This document shows, piece after piece, positions 20,165 through 31,839 of a stretch of DNA of 64,000 nt (the first letter of the stretch is position 1; every line of letters starts with the position of its first letter). The notes under the pieces were generated by a model. That model did not search any database, was not told where the DNA came from, and saw only the letters and a list, made by a program, of their open reading frames with translations. Source of the DNA: Paralithodes platypus (taxonomy: Eukaryota; Arthropoda; Malacostraca; Decapoda; Lithodidae); NCBI GenBank assembly GCA_032716605.1, contig CM064502.1, forward strand, positions 35,212,932 through 35,276,931, in the 5' to 3' direction. Position numbers and translations under genes: made by a program.

Positions 20165-21874
20165 ACTCTTTCTATTAATTTCTGCAACATTCGCGGACTT
20201 TCCTCTAACTTTCGCTCTGTTGAGCACCATCTCTCCTCCTACAAACCTGATCTTCTCTTCCTCACCGAAACTCAGGTGTCTGTAGGAACATCCAGCAACC
20301 CCTTCTCTGTATCCTCCTATTTTCTCTATCCTAGTTTCAAAGCCAAAGGCGGATGTTGTGTATATGTGCACAACAAACTCACTTGCTCTCGTGTTCCCGA
20401 TTTCGACTCCTCTGAATTCTCAACTTTATGGCTCAAACTTTCCTGTCATTCTCTTACTAAATATTTCTGTGCTGTCTATCTTTCCCCTAACTCTACCAAC
20501 TTTCCCAAATTCTTTGACTATCTAAACTCTACAGTGGAACACATTCTATCCATTTCTCCTTTCTCAGAAATCTCCATCTTAGGAGATTTCAACGTTCACC
20601 ACCGCCAATGGCTCTCCTCTCACACTACTGATCCACCTGGTGAACAAGCCTACGTCTTTTCTATCCTAAATGACCTAGAGCAGTTAGTTTAGCAACCCAC
20701 CCATATCCCGGATCGCATCGGAGATCGGCCCAACATTCTTGACCTGTTTCTAACTTCTCACCCTTCTTCTTATACTGTCGATCTTTTCTCTCCTTTGGGC
20801 TCCTCCGACCATAAACTTATCTCTCTCACCTGTCCTATCTCTCCAGTACAGCCACCCGATCCTCCTAGCCGGCGGCGCTTGTGGCACTTTGGCGCTGCCG
20901 ACTGGGAGGCTCTTCGGCAGTACTTCTTTGATTTCCCATGGAATGATTTCTGCTTCCATGGCCGAGGACCCTCGGAGAGTGCTGAACGCATTACCGAGGT
21001 AATCCTATCGGGCATGGAAGCATACATTCCATTTTCTTTCTCTCAGACTAATGCTAAAATATCTTGGTTTACTCACGCCTGTTCTACTGCTGGCCGCAAT
21101 AAGGAGGAAGCAATCAAACGGTACCGACGCCTTAAAACTCAAGACTCTCATTCTTCATATGTTTCTGCCCGGAATCAAGCCAAATCTGTTCTTCGACTTG
21201 CCAAACACTCTTTCATCAATAATAAATGCACTGAACTATCCAACTCTAGCTCTTCCCAAGCTTTCTGGCATCTAGCCAAAAACCTCTCCAACAATTTCTC
21301 TTCCTCGTCTTTCCCTCCCTTTTCCCACTCTGATGGCACAACCATCACTTCTTCCTCTGACAAAGCTAAACTCTTCGCTCAATCTTTTGCTAGAAACTCC
21401 ACCTTGGATGATTCCGGTGCTATTCCTCCCTCTCCGCCCTCCTCTCTCTTACTTATGCCTAATATCCTAATCTCTTCTAAAGATGTACTTTCTACCCTCT
21501 CTGGGCTTAACACTAATAAGGCGTACGGTCCGGACGGTGTTCCTCCTGTTGTTCTCAAAAACTGTGCTTCCGTGCTGACTCCCTGCCTAGGCAAACACTT
21601 TCGTCTCTGTCTATCCTCTAATGTCTTCCCTTCATGCTGGAAGATTGCTCACATTCAACCTGTCCCAAAGAAGGGTGACCGCTCTCAACCCTCCAACTAT
21701 CGTCCAATTGCTCTTATCTCTTGTCTTTCTAAAGTTTTTGAGACTATTCTTGCTTCCAAATTTCTTAAGCATTTCTCTTCTCATAATCTGCTCTCAGATC
21801 GCCAGTATGGCATCCTTAAGGGTCGCTCTACTGGTGATCTTCTTTCATATCTTACTAACTCTTGGTCATCCTCC
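20165..21874 (+). pseudogene. Host LINE endonuclease and RT finger region
   Basis: An AP-endonuclease-like domain spans about 20165-20840. It shows FCNIRGLSSNF-type start sequence, [22 protein letters not shown] and [10 protein letters not shown], covering the metal-binding and catalytic signature residues. The RT region follows with [33 protein letters not shown] and [14 protein letters not shown]. One frame is open from about 20165 except for a TAG at 20690, where the copy at 28753-30100 has CAG. The endonuclease would nick target DNA, and the RT would copy LINE RNA at the nick. Confidence 0.85.
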
Positions 21875-23236
21875 AATTACGTTTTAGCCAACGTAACACC
21901 GATATTCAAAAAAGGCAGAAAATCCTTACCCAGTAACTATCGTCCAATTAGCTTAACCTCAGTTGTATGTAAAATGCTAGAAACGGTCATACGAGACAGA
22001 CTCGTAAATCACTTAGAGGAAAATAACATACTTAAAGATACTCAACACGGCTTTCGTAAAAAATGTTCCTGTTTAACAAACCTCTTAGACTTCTTCCACG
22101 ATATCCTCAACCTCTACGATGAGAGTAAAGCTGTAGATATTATATACCTTGATTTTCAAAAGGCCTTTGACAAAGTTCCCCACAAACGTTTACTGCTAAA
22201 ACTAAAAGCGCATGGAATACAAGACGGTGTGTTGAAATGGATAGAAAATTGGCTCAGCGACAGAAAGCAAAGAGTAGTCATAAACGGTAAGGCATCTAAA
22301 TGGACCAATGTAAGTAGCGGGGTACCCCAGGGATCGGTACTAGGACCAATTCTCTTTCTAATTTACATCAACGACATAGATGAGGGTCTCACCTGTACAA
22401 TCTCAAAATTTGCTGACGATACAAAAATTGCAAATAGCGTACTCTCAAAAGAACAAGTTGATGATATGCAACACAATCTAGATAAATTGTCATGTTGGGC
22501 CCAAATTTGGCAAATGAGTTTCAATGCTGATAAATGTAAAGTACTACATATCGGATACCTAAATGAGAAAGCAAACTATTCGATGAATGGCACTCAGCTT
22601 AAGAATGTAATCAGAGAAACCGATCTGGGAGTAACAATATCGAGTAACCTAAAACCGAGTCAACAATGTTCAGAAGTTGTTAAGAAGGCAAACAAAATAA
22701 TTGGCTTTATAGGCAGGTCATTTGAGCATAAATCCAAAGAAGTTATCCTAACCCTTTACAATTCCTTAGTCCGCCCTCTTCTGGAATACTGCGTTCAATC
22801 CTGGTGCCCTTATTACCAAAAAGATATACACAAGCTAGAACGAGTTCAACGTAGAGTTACCAAAATGATACCTAGCCTAAAGAACAAACCATACGAAGAG
22901 CGTCTTAGAGAATTAAATCTATTTCCTTTAACCCAGCGCAGATTAAGAGGTGACTTAATTCAAGTGTTCAAAATCATCAAAGGCCTCGACAATATGAACT
23001 GTAGTAAGTACTTCACTATCGACCAATCTAATTACACGCGGGGAAACGGTTGCAAAATTATTGGTAAATCTTTTAACTCACACGAATCTAAGAATTTCTT
23101 CTTCAATCGAGTTGTCAACTTGTGGAATGGGCTTCCCCGAAACGTTATAGACTGCATCACCGTTGATTCATTTAAACTCCGCCTAGACAAATATCTCGCA
23201 TCAAACCCGCGACTGACTGCGTTTGTAAATGAATAA
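20795..23236 (+). CDS. 813-codon hybrid of two LINE polyproteins
   Basis: The open frame starts inside the host endonuclease. Residues 1 to about 360 are host LINE (end of endonuclease, linker, RT fingers). From about residue 361 it is CR1-like RT, starting [20 protein letters not shown] and continuing through [27 protein letters not shown] and the catalytic FADD at 22409-22420 (residues 539-542) to its natural stop at 23236. The two RT finger regions occur in series, because the insert repeats motif 2 ([10 protein letters not shown]). The junction is in frame. The product is unlikely to be a normal RT and there is no evidence that it is made. Confidence 0.8.
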   Translation: MGSSDHKLISLTCPISPVQPPDPPSRRRLWHFGAADWEALRQYFFDFPWNDFCFHGRGPSESAERITEVILSGMEAYIPFSFSQTNAKISWFTHACSTAGRNKEEAIKRYRRLKTQDSHSSYVSARNQAKSVLRLAKHSFINNKCTELSNSSSSQAFWHLAKNLSNNFSSSSFPPFSHSDGTTITSSSDKAKLFAQSFARNSTLDDSGAIPPSPPSSLLLMPNILISSKDVLSTLSGLNTNKAYGPDGVPPVVLKNCASVLTPCLGKHFRLCLSSNVFPSCWKIAHIQPVPKKGDRSQPSNYRPIALISCLSKVFETILASKFLKHFSSHNLLSDRQYGILKGRSTGDLLSYLTNSWSSSNYVLANVTPIFKKGRKSLPSNYRPISLTSVVCKMLETVIRDRLVNHLEENNILKDTQHGFRKKCSCLTNLLDFFHDILNLYDESKAVDIIYLDFQKAFDKVPHKRLLLKLKAHGIQDGVLKWIENWLSDRKQRVVINGKASKWTNVSSGVPQGSVLGPILFLIYINDIDEGLTCTISKFADDTKIANSVLSKEQVDDMQHNLDKLSCWAQIWQMSFNADKCKVLHIGYLNEKANYSMNGTQLKNVIRETDLGVTISSNLKPSQQCSEVVKKANKIIGFIGRSFEHKSKEVILTLYNSLVRPLLEYCVQSWCPYYQKDIHKLERVQRRVTKMIPSLKNKPYEERLRELNLFPLTQRRLRGDLIQVFKIIKGLDNMNCSKYFTIDQSNYTRGNGCKIIGKSFNSHESKNFFFNRVVNLWNGLPRNVIDCITVDSFKLRLDKYLASNPRLTAFVNE

Positions 23237-23480
23237 CTTTATTTTATCCCCCCCTCAGTTACTAACCCATCTGTCCCCTACTAACTTCCTAATCCTGCCA
23301 CGGACATTAGTTCCAGGTCAGTAATTCCCTTTCCAATGTTCCCTTACCCACTCTAAACCACTGTTTGGACACTTGATACTCAGTGTTTTGGAGGACAAGC
23401 AACCTAGAAGGGTCACTAGATCTGTTGTTGCTTGATTTCCTTTGTACTCCTTTGTACTCCTTTGTACTCCTTTGTACTCC
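21875..23480 (+). mobile_element. 5'-truncated CR1-like LINE insertion with 10-bp repeat tail
   Basis: A 1,606-bp insertion containing a complete CR1-type RT palm, thumb and C-terminal domain ([30 protein letters not shown], ending FVNE). The 3' UTR of about 200 bp finishes with four TTTGTACTCC units at 23441-23480. There is no poly-A, which fits CR1-type elements that end in short tandem repeats. No clear target duplication is visible. Confidence 0.87.
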
Positions 23481-24619
23481 TTTCGGGACTTCGGTGAGAC
23501 TTTTTCTATTGCACTAGACATATCGAAAGCCTTCGATAGAGTCTGGCATAAATCTTTAATTTCTAAACTACCCTCCTTCCGTTTCTATCCCTCCATCTGT
23601 GCCTTTGTCTCTAATTTCCTTTCCGGCCGTTCCATAGCTGCGGTTGTGGACGGCCATTGTTCACTTCCTCACCCTATAAACTCCGGTGTTCCTCAGGGCT
23701 CTGTCCTATCTCCTATTCTCTTTCTAATTTTTATAAATGATCTCCTTAACTGTACCTTAATTCCCATCCATTCATACGCAGACGACTCAACCTTACACTA
23801 CTCCATTACTTTTCAGAACGCCCCAGCCAGCAATCCCTCAACGACAAACGTAATGAAGCCATAGAACTCTTAAATTCTGATCTAAATACTATTTCCAATT
23901 GGGGCAGAGAAAACCTTGTTAACTTTAATGCTTCCAAAACCCAATTTCTTCATCTATCTACCCGTCAGGATCTGCCAGCGGACTATCCCTTATTCTTCAA
24001 CAATACAAAAATCAACCCTTCATCTTCTCTCAATATTCTTGGTGTCTCTTTTTCTTCTGCTCTGATTTGGAAGGACCATATTACCAGTCTTGCTAAGGCA
24101 GCCTCCCAGAAGCTGGGTGTGCTCAACCGCCTTAGGGGGTTCTTTTCCCCTGCACAGCTTCTTGCTCTGTACAGGGGCATAGTGCGCCCTTGTATTAAGT
24201 ATTGTTCACATGTGTGGGGAGGTTCCTCTCACACCGCTCTCCTAGACAAAGTTGAAAGGAAGGCCTTTCGTATCATTAACTCCCGTCCACTCACCAACTC
24301 TCTGCAATCTCTCTCTCTCCGCCGCAATGTTGTATCTCTCTCGCTATTCTATCGCTACTATAATAATCAGTGTTCCTCAGAGCTATCCCCGTGCATACCA
24401 CCTCCTTTACGTAGGGCACGTGGTACCCGTCTTGCAACTCAATCCCACCCCTACTCTGTGCAACTCTCCAACCCAAGAGTGAAACGTTACTCTCAAACTT
24501 TCTTCTACTCAACAGCTGAGCTCTGGAACTCTCTCCCAGAATCAGTCTTTCCCTCTTCCTATGACTTAAATTGCTTCAAACTCCGTGTGTCCAGGCATTT
24601 TGGCTCGAACGTCCCTTGA
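23481..24619 (+). pseudogene. Host LINE RT palm to C-terminus, 3' of the CR1 insertion
   Basis: The sequence resumes with ALDISKAFDRVWHKSLISKL (motif A), [20 protein letters not shown] and catalytic YADD at 23775-23786. A frameshift near 23815 moves the rest into the frame that ends at 24619. That part carries LNILGVSFSSAL, GVLNRLRGFFSPAQLLALYR and TAELWNSLPESVFPSSYDLN. The 3' UTR extends to the A-run at 24701. Confidence 0.85.
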
Positions 24620-24718
24620 TTTTGGCCCTGTCACTCTTTCAACTATGGGGGAGGCACTCGCTATAGGCAGTTATGCCTTTTGCCTCCCTCAATCACATAG
24701 AAAAAAAAAAAAATACCG

Positions 24719-24758
24719 GTATATATATATATTATATATATATATATATATATTATAT
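24719..24758. repeat. (TA)n microsatellite after LINE tail
   Basis: Short TA repeats directly after the poly-A tail of the host LINE. Confidence 0.9.
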
Positions 24759-24759
24759 T

Positions 24760-25015
24760 TAGGTTAGGTTGAGCCAAGTGAGGATCACACTCGGTAGGTC
24801 TGTTTTACAAGAATATATAGACAAAGATGTGCCATAGCCAAGATTCAGGGTTTTAGCAATGCAACGAAAACGTAACACGACAGCAGGGTACACTAATAGG
24901 CTGAGGACATTGTCGTGCGTCATGGTCCGCTAGGAGTTGTTATGAAGCAAAGGAGTCTGAGAGGCCTAAGTTGGTTGTAGATGTAGGTGGTCACTGAAGG
25001 TATGTATTGTGTGAT
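24760..25015. other. No recognised feature
   Basis: Unique-looking sequence between the LINE tail and the polypyrimidine tract, with no supportable gene. Confidence 0.5.
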
Positions 25016-25029
25016 AGCATACCACCCTC

Positions 25030-25635
25030 CCCCATATTCCTTCCCCTACACCGTCCGCGTCTTTCCGCTACCACCTTCCCTGTCTTTCCCCTACCCCCTC
25101 CCCTCTTTCCTGTGCCCCATGCCCCTCTCTTTATTTCCCCTACACCATCCCCCTCTTTTCCCTTCCCCCTCCCCCTATTTCCCCATCCTCCTCTCTCTTT
25201 TTCCCCTACCCGTCCTCGCTTTCCTTCACCAGCTCCCACGCTTTCCTTATTCCCCTCCCAATCTTTTGTCTACCCCCTTGCCCGTCTTTCCCCTACCCAA
25301 CCCCCTCTTACCCCTATCCCCTCCCGCTCTTTCCTCTACCCCTTCCTCTCATTTCCCTACCCTTCCCCCTTTTTCCCCTACCCCCTCCCTCTCCCACTCT
25401 TTCCTCTTCCCCCTTTCTGTCTTTCCTCTACCTCCTCCCCGTCTTTCCCCTGCCCCCTCCCTCTCTTTCCATAACCCCCTCCTCGTATTTCCCCTTCCAC
25501 CTCCCTCTCATTCCTTTAACCCCTTTCCACTCTTTCCCCAACCCCCTCCCCTTCTTTCCCCTAACCCTTCCCCCTCATTCCGCAACCCCCTTTCCCCTTT
25601 CCCCTACCCTCTCCACCTTCTTCCAATCCCCTCTC
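25030..25635. repeat. ~600-bp C/T-rich polypyrimidine tract
   Basis: The plus strand is almost entirely C and T, built from variants of TTTCCCCTACCCCCTCCC at irregular spacing of roughly 30 bases. The Pro/Phe/Leu-rich open frames in it are low-complexity artefacts. Such strand-asymmetric tracts can form triplex or other non-B DNA. Confidence 0.92.
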
Positions 25636-25699
25636 CCACTCCGTCCTTCGACCATCAAACGGGGTTCGTAAAAAAAAAAAAAATATTTGACAACATAAT

Positions 25700-26770
25700 T
25701 AGCTAATGTTATAATGGAGATACGCCTTGTCCAAACAATGATCCTGAGGCGCTGTAGGGGAGATGTTCTTCGCTACTTGATTGATAGCACCCTAGGCTGT
25801 TCCAATGAGGGCGCTCTTCTGGACTTCGTGGATGTTGATGTTTCCAAGGATCTTGTTGGTGAATTTATCTAGTCGGATCCCTTCTTCACAAGCCCTAATG
25901 CTCCAATGATCACTGGTATTGTTGTGGTCTTCATACCCCACATCCGGCTGATCTCGATTGCCAGAAAACATTATATGTTCAATATTCGGTTCAGTATATA
26001 GGTTGGAGTGTATAATAATTAGAACCAATCTACTGTTGTTGAACAAGGTAAGATGGCACAAATAAACCGTGCTGCAGGTGAAGCATTTGCATTATTTATT
26101 GACGCTTTTAACAAATAGAGTTACTATATTAACAGGACTAATTAAAGTAATAATATGTTATGTATGGTGAAATTATTGATGGTTCATCATTGTGTTACTG
26201 TAAGTAAAGATATAATTATACATACAGTAGCTGTACATTGACGGACAATACAGGAGTTGGTTGTTGACTATTGGATATTGGTTATTAGCAAATTAGTTAA
26301 TTGAGGTGCATAATTATGTGATAACACAAAAATATATACTTTGGTATGGTGACGGTGTGCAACTAAAATATTCTCCGTCTGAGTGCAGAAAAAGGTCAAA
26401 ATCAAGAAATGCCAATACGATGAAGCCATGTATAACTATTTTTGTAATAGTCATTAGAATGTTTTTAATGTACTAACGTCTTCAAACATTATGTAAGGGT
26501 CAGCCTTCAACACACTAATATATTTAGTTAACGGATTAGTTCTTGGAGTAGAATAGTAAAATTAGATAATTTGTTATTATTTTATAACACCATGATTAAC
26601 TTAGATCATCACCCGATGGGATGCCTCCTTTTTCACGTTATTATGTAATCAGGTCACCACAAATTATTGTCTGTACAATTCCATTGAATCCTGCTCAAAA
26701 TTCGTCTTACAAATATATCCTTCATATTCATGGTCCCGCTTCCATCTCTAATTAACAACTTCCAAATTAG
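25700..26770. other. No recognised feature
   Basis: AT-rich sequence with scattered stops in all frames. No transposon signature, satellite or gene was recognised. Confidence 0.5.
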
Positions 26771-26771
26771 T

Positions 26772-27138
26772 TTAAGGGGGGATGGGCTATTTATTTGCTA
26801 GTATATTTATATATATTATTGTTTTAGTTTCCTTGCCAGACCTCCATCAAACTTATAAAAACATCCCCGAAACCCCCCTTCGAGATAAATGTGTATATTT
26901 GTCGATAGAAAAATGGCCCGGCCTAAGGCCGGCTCCTCCTACAATTACAGGCTCGATATTGCTCTCCAGGAAAATATCTACACCTAAATTGCACGAAATG
27001 TCTTAATATTGACAACGAAATGGGAAGAAAGGTCATAAAAGCGCCAAACTAATGGGTCGACCTTCTTAAAATCTGAAAACTAATTAGACTAAACTTGAGG
27101 GAGAAGGAGGGCCAGAAAAGCGGCCTATCTCCCCTTAA
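26772..27138 (+). mobile_element. TTAA MITE family, well preserved copy
   Basis: A 367-bp copy bounded by TTAA (26772-26775 and 27135-27138). The left end is TTAAGGGGGGATGGGC, the right end CTATCTCCCCTTAA, so the inverted ends are short (TTAAGGGG). Landmarks in order are AGACCTCCATCAAACTT, CCCCCCTTCGAGATAAA, a GGCC...GGCC palindrome, CCAGGAAAATATC, TTAATATTGACAACGAAATG and CGCCAAACTAATGGG. No open frame is conserved. Terminal TTAA and G-rich ends suggest mobilisation by a piggyBac-like transposase, which is not in the window. Confidence 0.85.
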
Positions 27139-27778
27139 GACTTTTTGGCGCTGGCAGGTAAAAAGAAGATTTCATAAACTTTCCGGGGAAATTGGGTTCC
27201 CCTTTGGTTGTACGATGTTGACTCCAGAGATGAAGGAGTCCCACAAATTCAATATGCTTCAGTGAATAAGACTTGCGTGGAAGGAGGACGAGAGAGAGAG
27301 AGAGAGAGAGAGAGATTACATGGAATTGCACTTAATAGATAATATATAACACATGAAGTATAGCACACAGTATCCCAGTAACAAACAATCAAAGTTAGTA
27401 ATTGTTCTTTGCCATAACTATTTCACGATTTGAACAAAGAAGATTATGACGCATTTCGACAATTTATTAAATAGAGGAAGGATCTGCGTGAGTCAAGAGG
27501 GTAATTGAGATCGACAGTACCCTTATTGAGTGCTAGAGGTATTTTCTAAACTGTATACAATTATTTAATGCTAGTCAGAAGCAAGTGCTAAAACGCAGCA
27601 TGTTCCTAAAATGGTTAAGAAGGTCACTTATAATTTCCCATTTAATACATCAATATAAAGTAACATGCTGCGATGGCTACGCCAGACTATGATGTGACGT
27701 GAAAGGATGATCAGAACAAATAACTGGGTAATCCGTTTTCGTAGTATGTGGCAGGAATGGAATGCAATATGGGGAGCA
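27139..27778. other. Unassigned, with a (GA)n run at 27291-27315
   Basis: A short GA microsatellite lies in otherwise featureless sequence. Confidence 0.6.
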
Positions 27779-27967
27779 TTAAGGGGAGATTTCAACTTGA
27801 GGATTTTTTTTCTGAACCCCCTTTCTCCCTCATGTTTACCCCATTGCTTTTGAGATTTTAAGATGTTCGCCCCATTGTTCGACGACTTTTAGAACTTTCA
27901 CCGTATTTCTGTCAATGTTAAGACCTTTCGTGCCATTTAATTAGGTGTCGATTTTTGTCCAGGCGAG
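27779..27967 (-). mobile_element. TTAA MITE family, truncated copy
   Basis: It begins TTAAGGGGAGATTTCAACTT, the complement of the short-subfamily right end, and runs through ATTTCTGTCAATGTTAAGAC and AGGTGTCGATTTTTG before breaking at the LINE fragment that starts near 27980. Confidence 0.82.
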
Positions 27968-27979
27968 CGATTCTTTATA

Positions 27980-28738
27980 GCGTTGGTGGCGGATTCTGAG
28001 GAGAAATTGCAGCGGTTAGTCAAAGAGCTTTGTGTGGTTTGTGGAAAGAGGAAGCTGGGGGTGAACGTCAATAAAAGTAAAGTAATGGCGTGTAATAGGG
28101 GTGATCGTAGGGTGAATCTAGATGTGAGGCTGGATGGGGAAATATTGGAAAAAGTAGAGTGTTTTTAATATCTAGGAGGAACGATACACAGGAATGGAGG
28201 TATGGAAATGGAGGTAAAATAGAGAGTATGTTAAAGAAGGAAAGTTTTTGGAGAAATAGGAAGTATGTGGAAGACGAGAAATTTCTGAATGAAAGTAAAA
28301 AGTGCAATGTATAAAGGAATTGTTGTGCCAACAGTGATGTATGAGGCTGAGACATGGGTTCTGAAGGCAAAGGTGAGAAGAAAGCTGGATGTGATGGAGA
28401 TCAGCTGCTTGAGGAGTATGTGTGGAGTTACTAGTAGAGACAGATTCAGGAATGAAGATATACGTAGGAGAGTGGGGCAGCAGGAACATTAGTCGGCCAG
28501 AGTGGACAGAAGGGTGCTGAGCGGGTATGGTCATGTTGAACAAATGGAAGATGAAAGGCTTACAAAGAGAATATGTGAGTCAAATACAAGGGGAGATAGA
28601 GGTGTAGGAAGACCCCCATTGAGATGGAGAGACTGTGTAAGACAAGCTTTGAATGATTGAGGAATTACTATAGATCAGGCAAGGGAAGTGGTAATAAACA
28701 GGAATGAATGGAGAATGCTTTTGAATAGATGAATGTAA
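27980..28738 (+). pseudogene. LINE RT thumb and C-terminal domain
   Basis: The frame starts VADSEEKLQRLVKELCVVCG followed by KLGVNVNKSKVMACNRGDR and GEILEKVECF, typical of the region just after the RT catalytic motif in a common arthropod LINE. Stops and shifts follow (28166, 28490). Still visible are VVPTVMYEAETWVLKAKVRR, CLRSMCGVTSRDR and RGDRGVGRPPLRWRDCVRQA. The 5' part including the catalytic residues is missing. Confidence 0.8.
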
Positions 28739-28752
28739 GCACTGTCGTTTGG

Positions 28753-30100
28753 GAGATAGGGATCACCAGTAGAGCGGCCCTTAAAGAAACCATACAGGCT
28801 GTCTGAGAGCAGGTTATAGGAAGATAAAGGCTTAGGAAATTTTGAGTTGGGAATAGTTTAAAAAACTTTAGAGATGGAAGAAATGAGAGCAATTGGACGA
28901 TAGTTGGAGGGTTGAGAGCGGTCACGCTTCGTTGGGTCAGGTTGAATGAGAGCAAACTTCCAGGAAGAAGGAAAGACATTAGAGGATAGACAGAAACGGA
29001 AGAGTTTGCCTAGGCAGGGAGTCAGCACAGAAGCACAGTTTTTAAGTACAATAGAAGGAACACATTCCAGTCCGTACACCTTCTTAATGTATTAAGCCCA
29101 GAGAGGGTGGAAAGTACTGTACATTCTTGGAAGAGATTATGAGAGAGATAAAATGGAATGTATGCTTTTATGCCCAAGAGGATAACCTCAGCACTCTCCG
29201 AGGGTCCCCGGCCACGGAAGCAAAAGTCATTCCATGGGAAATCAAAGAAGTACTGCCGAAGAGCCTCCCAGTTATCAGCGCCAAAGTGCCATAAGCGCTG
29301 CCGGTTGGGAGGATCGGGTGGCCGTACCGGAGAGATAAGAGAGGTGACAGAAATAAGTTTATGGTCGGAGGAGCCCAAAGAAGAGAACAGATTTATAGTA
29401 TAAGCAGAGGGGTTAGAGGTTAGAACTAAGTCAAGAATGTTGGGCCAATCTCCGAAGCAATCCAGGATATGGGTGGGTTGCTGGACTAACTGATCTAGGT
29501 CATTTTGGATTGAAAAGATATAGGCTTGTTCACCAGGTTTGTTAGTGGAAAGAGAGGAGAGCCATTGGCGGTGGTGAATGTTGAAATCTCCTAGGATGGA
29601 GATTTCTGCGAAAGGAGAGATGGATAGAATGTGTTCCAGTTTAGAAGTTAGATGGTCAAAAAATTGTGGATAGTCAGCAGAATTAGGGGAGAGATAAACA
29701 GTGCAGAAATATTTAGTTTTGTTGGGTGACAAGAAAGCTTTAGCCAGAGAGTTGAGAATTCAGAAGAATCAAAGTTATGAGAGAAAGCAAGATTTTTGCT
29801 TACATATACGCAACTGAGGATAGAGATAGTAGGAGGATACAGAGAAGGGTTTGCTGTCAGTAGTCCAAGACAATTGTGTTTCGGTGAGGAAGAGAAGATC
29901 AGGGTTGGCAGAGGAGAGGTGGTATTCCACAGAGTGGAAGTTTGAGGAAAGGCCACGAATGTTGCAGAAGTTAATAGTGAAAGTAGATGGTGGTGGTCCA
30001 GAGCATTTTGGCGAGTCGTTTCCAGGGGACAGATTAATGGGGGAATATCTGGTTCCAGCTGTCCTTATCAACCACCTAGTATTCCCCAGGAGTACCACCC
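28753..30100 (-). pseudogene. Jockey-type LINE, 5' half (endonuclease and RT fingers)
   Basis: On the minus strand it starts near 30050 with FCNIRGLSSNFHSVEYHLSS and LLFLTETQ. It continues with [24 protein letters not shown] and [19 protein letters not shown], then deletes part of the linker near 29110 and ends after [15 protein letters not shown] and GRSTGD. It is the same family as 20094-24713. Several frameshifts are present. The RT palm is absent. It lies tail-to-tail with the LINE at 27980. Confidence 0.83.
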
Positions 30101-30880
30101 TGTTTGGCTGGTGCCTTCAGCCTCCTCCTAGCAGTTCTGGAGGTTTGATTCCCAGTCCTAACCTACAGGTGCTATCTGTGCCACAAAGTGACAGGTGGTG
30201 GGGTCGCCACATCCCTACGCCAAATACCATCCCTATGGATATAAAATGAAACAGGGTACATACGACCCGTATGGAAAGGATGAGAGAGAGAGAGAGTGAG
30301 AGAGGAGAAAAAGAAGAAGACTGGCAGCCACTACAATGGAGGAGATTCTATTCTTGGTGAAAGGGTAGAAGGCTGGAGAGTCCGTGTTATGCGTGTTTCT
30401 ATAGAACCAACTCCACTGTTGGGGAATATTACCCAAGAGATGCCTCGTATTATATGAAGAATCTGAGAATATAATATAGAGAGACAGAGTACGGTAGCGC
30501 TAATATGTCATGTCTCAGCTGCTATTATGTTTGGCTCGCTCTGGGCTAAATTTATGTCTGTCAGATGTTGAGTAGGGTGCATAAGTGTAGGAAAATGTTT
30601 GTATATCTCAGTCAAAACAAATAAATAAAGTTTTAGATATTGTTGATACCAATGATTGATCATAACTTACTTTGGTGCAGAGACATCATCTGCACAGCAG
30701 AAGTACAAAATACAAAGGAGCACAAAGAAAAACAAGCAACACCATATATATTGATCCTTACAAGGCAGCTTGTAACTGAAACTACCTAACCTATTGAAGA
30801 AAGGCACAGTAAAGAGTGATGTAATTCGTTTGTAAATGCAGTTTATACTGTATATATATATATATATATCCTGTTGATAA
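30101..30880. other. Unassigned, with a dispersed repeat and (TA)n
   Basis: The part to about 30250 may be 5' UTR of the LINE to the left (minus strand). A GA run lies near 30279-30302. Positions 30525-30700 share about 170 bp with 48941-49110 (GGCTCGCTCTG, TGTCAGATGTTGA, AAATAAATAAA), and both copies are followed by TA repeats (30850-30868 here). That points to an unnamed dispersed repeat. Confidence 0.6.
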
Positions 30881-31830
30881 TATGGACACCAAAATTGTAC
30901 AAAGTATTCCAGGTGGGGGTGAACTAAATAATTGTATAGAGGGTGAACAACATTATCAAATTTGTATTCAAACGATCTTCCAATGAAGGCAATACATTTG
31001 TTTGCTTACTTATCTACCGCGATATATTGTTGGTTGGGTTAGAAATGGTTTCATATTGGTACTCCTACCTCAGTTTGTTTATCGGTGCCTTTTAATTAAC
31101 TACCATTCATAGAGTAGTTTAATTTTTAATTAAAGTAACCTATAGCAGTACTTTACATTTATCGGTATTAAAACTCATTTGCCAGGATTGGGCCCACTTT
31201 ACTAATTTATCTAAATCCTTTTGGATCCATTGAAATTGCAAGGAAGTTACTATGTTTGCAATATTGGTATTGTCTGCGAATTTCGAAATTGTACATTCAA
31301 GATCATCATCGATGTCATTGATGTAAATCAAGAACAGGACAGGTCGGAGTACTAGGCTCTGAGAAATTGAAATTGTGATGCCAACAAATTGAAGTCTTCA
31401 AAAAGTACAAGATCTTCGTTATCGCTGGTTTCTGCGAGTTGGTCATAGATCTTTTATTCAGTGTTCTGTGATTATCCAGGTGGTCAATATATTAATCCAA
31501 TGGATATATTTTCTTGTGGAATATTATTCAAATTGATATGGATTATATAAATATTGTTTACAGATGGCATTGTTAGTAAAATTGGGTGAAAAACTGTCTT
31601 TACATACTACAAAACAACTGCCCCATTTATGTTTATCCGGATAGATTCAAACATTGTATATCCAGGAATGTTGTATTCAGCTAAGAAGAGTCTTTGTTTG
31701 ATGCTTAGCCATGCTTTGGAAATGCCTATTACATCGAAGTTTTCTGTGAACAAAGTTTCCTCAAGGTCCGAAAACTTGCTACGACTACAACGAGTATCTA
31801 CCAAAAATACATTAATAGACTGAAAACTAT
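30880..31830 (-). pseudogene. Scrambled CR1-like LINE remnants
   Basis: Minus-strand pieces show CR1-type RT sequence. FADNTNIA, a decayed FADDTKIA catalytic motif, and WAQSWQMSFNTDKCKVLL lie at 31140-31331. The decayed C-terminal match FVQFWCPYYQ is near 30900. Endonuclease sequence at 31607-31804 reads FDVIGISKAWLS and EYNIPGYTMFES. The RT middle is missing and every frame is broken. Confidence 0.72.
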
Positions 31831-31839
31831 TGCTATAGT

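Larger units (their letters stand above)
20094..24713 (+). mobile_element. Jockey-superfamily LINE interrupted by a CR1-like LINE
   Basis: Host LINE sequence occupies 20094-21874 and 23481-24713. It carries an AP-type endonuclease, reverse transcriptase and a 3' UTR ending in a poly-A run (24701-24713). The insertion at 21875-23480 lies in the same orientation between RT fingers and motif A. The minus-strand copy at 36178-38405 shows the uninterrupted sequence at this point. I use Jockey superfamily only for the general class, not for a named family. Confidence 0.85.

Noticed and set aside
24987..25706. A 239-codon open frame rich in Pro, Phe and Leu
   Set aside because: It is a by-product of the C/T-only tract, which keeps several frames free of stops.
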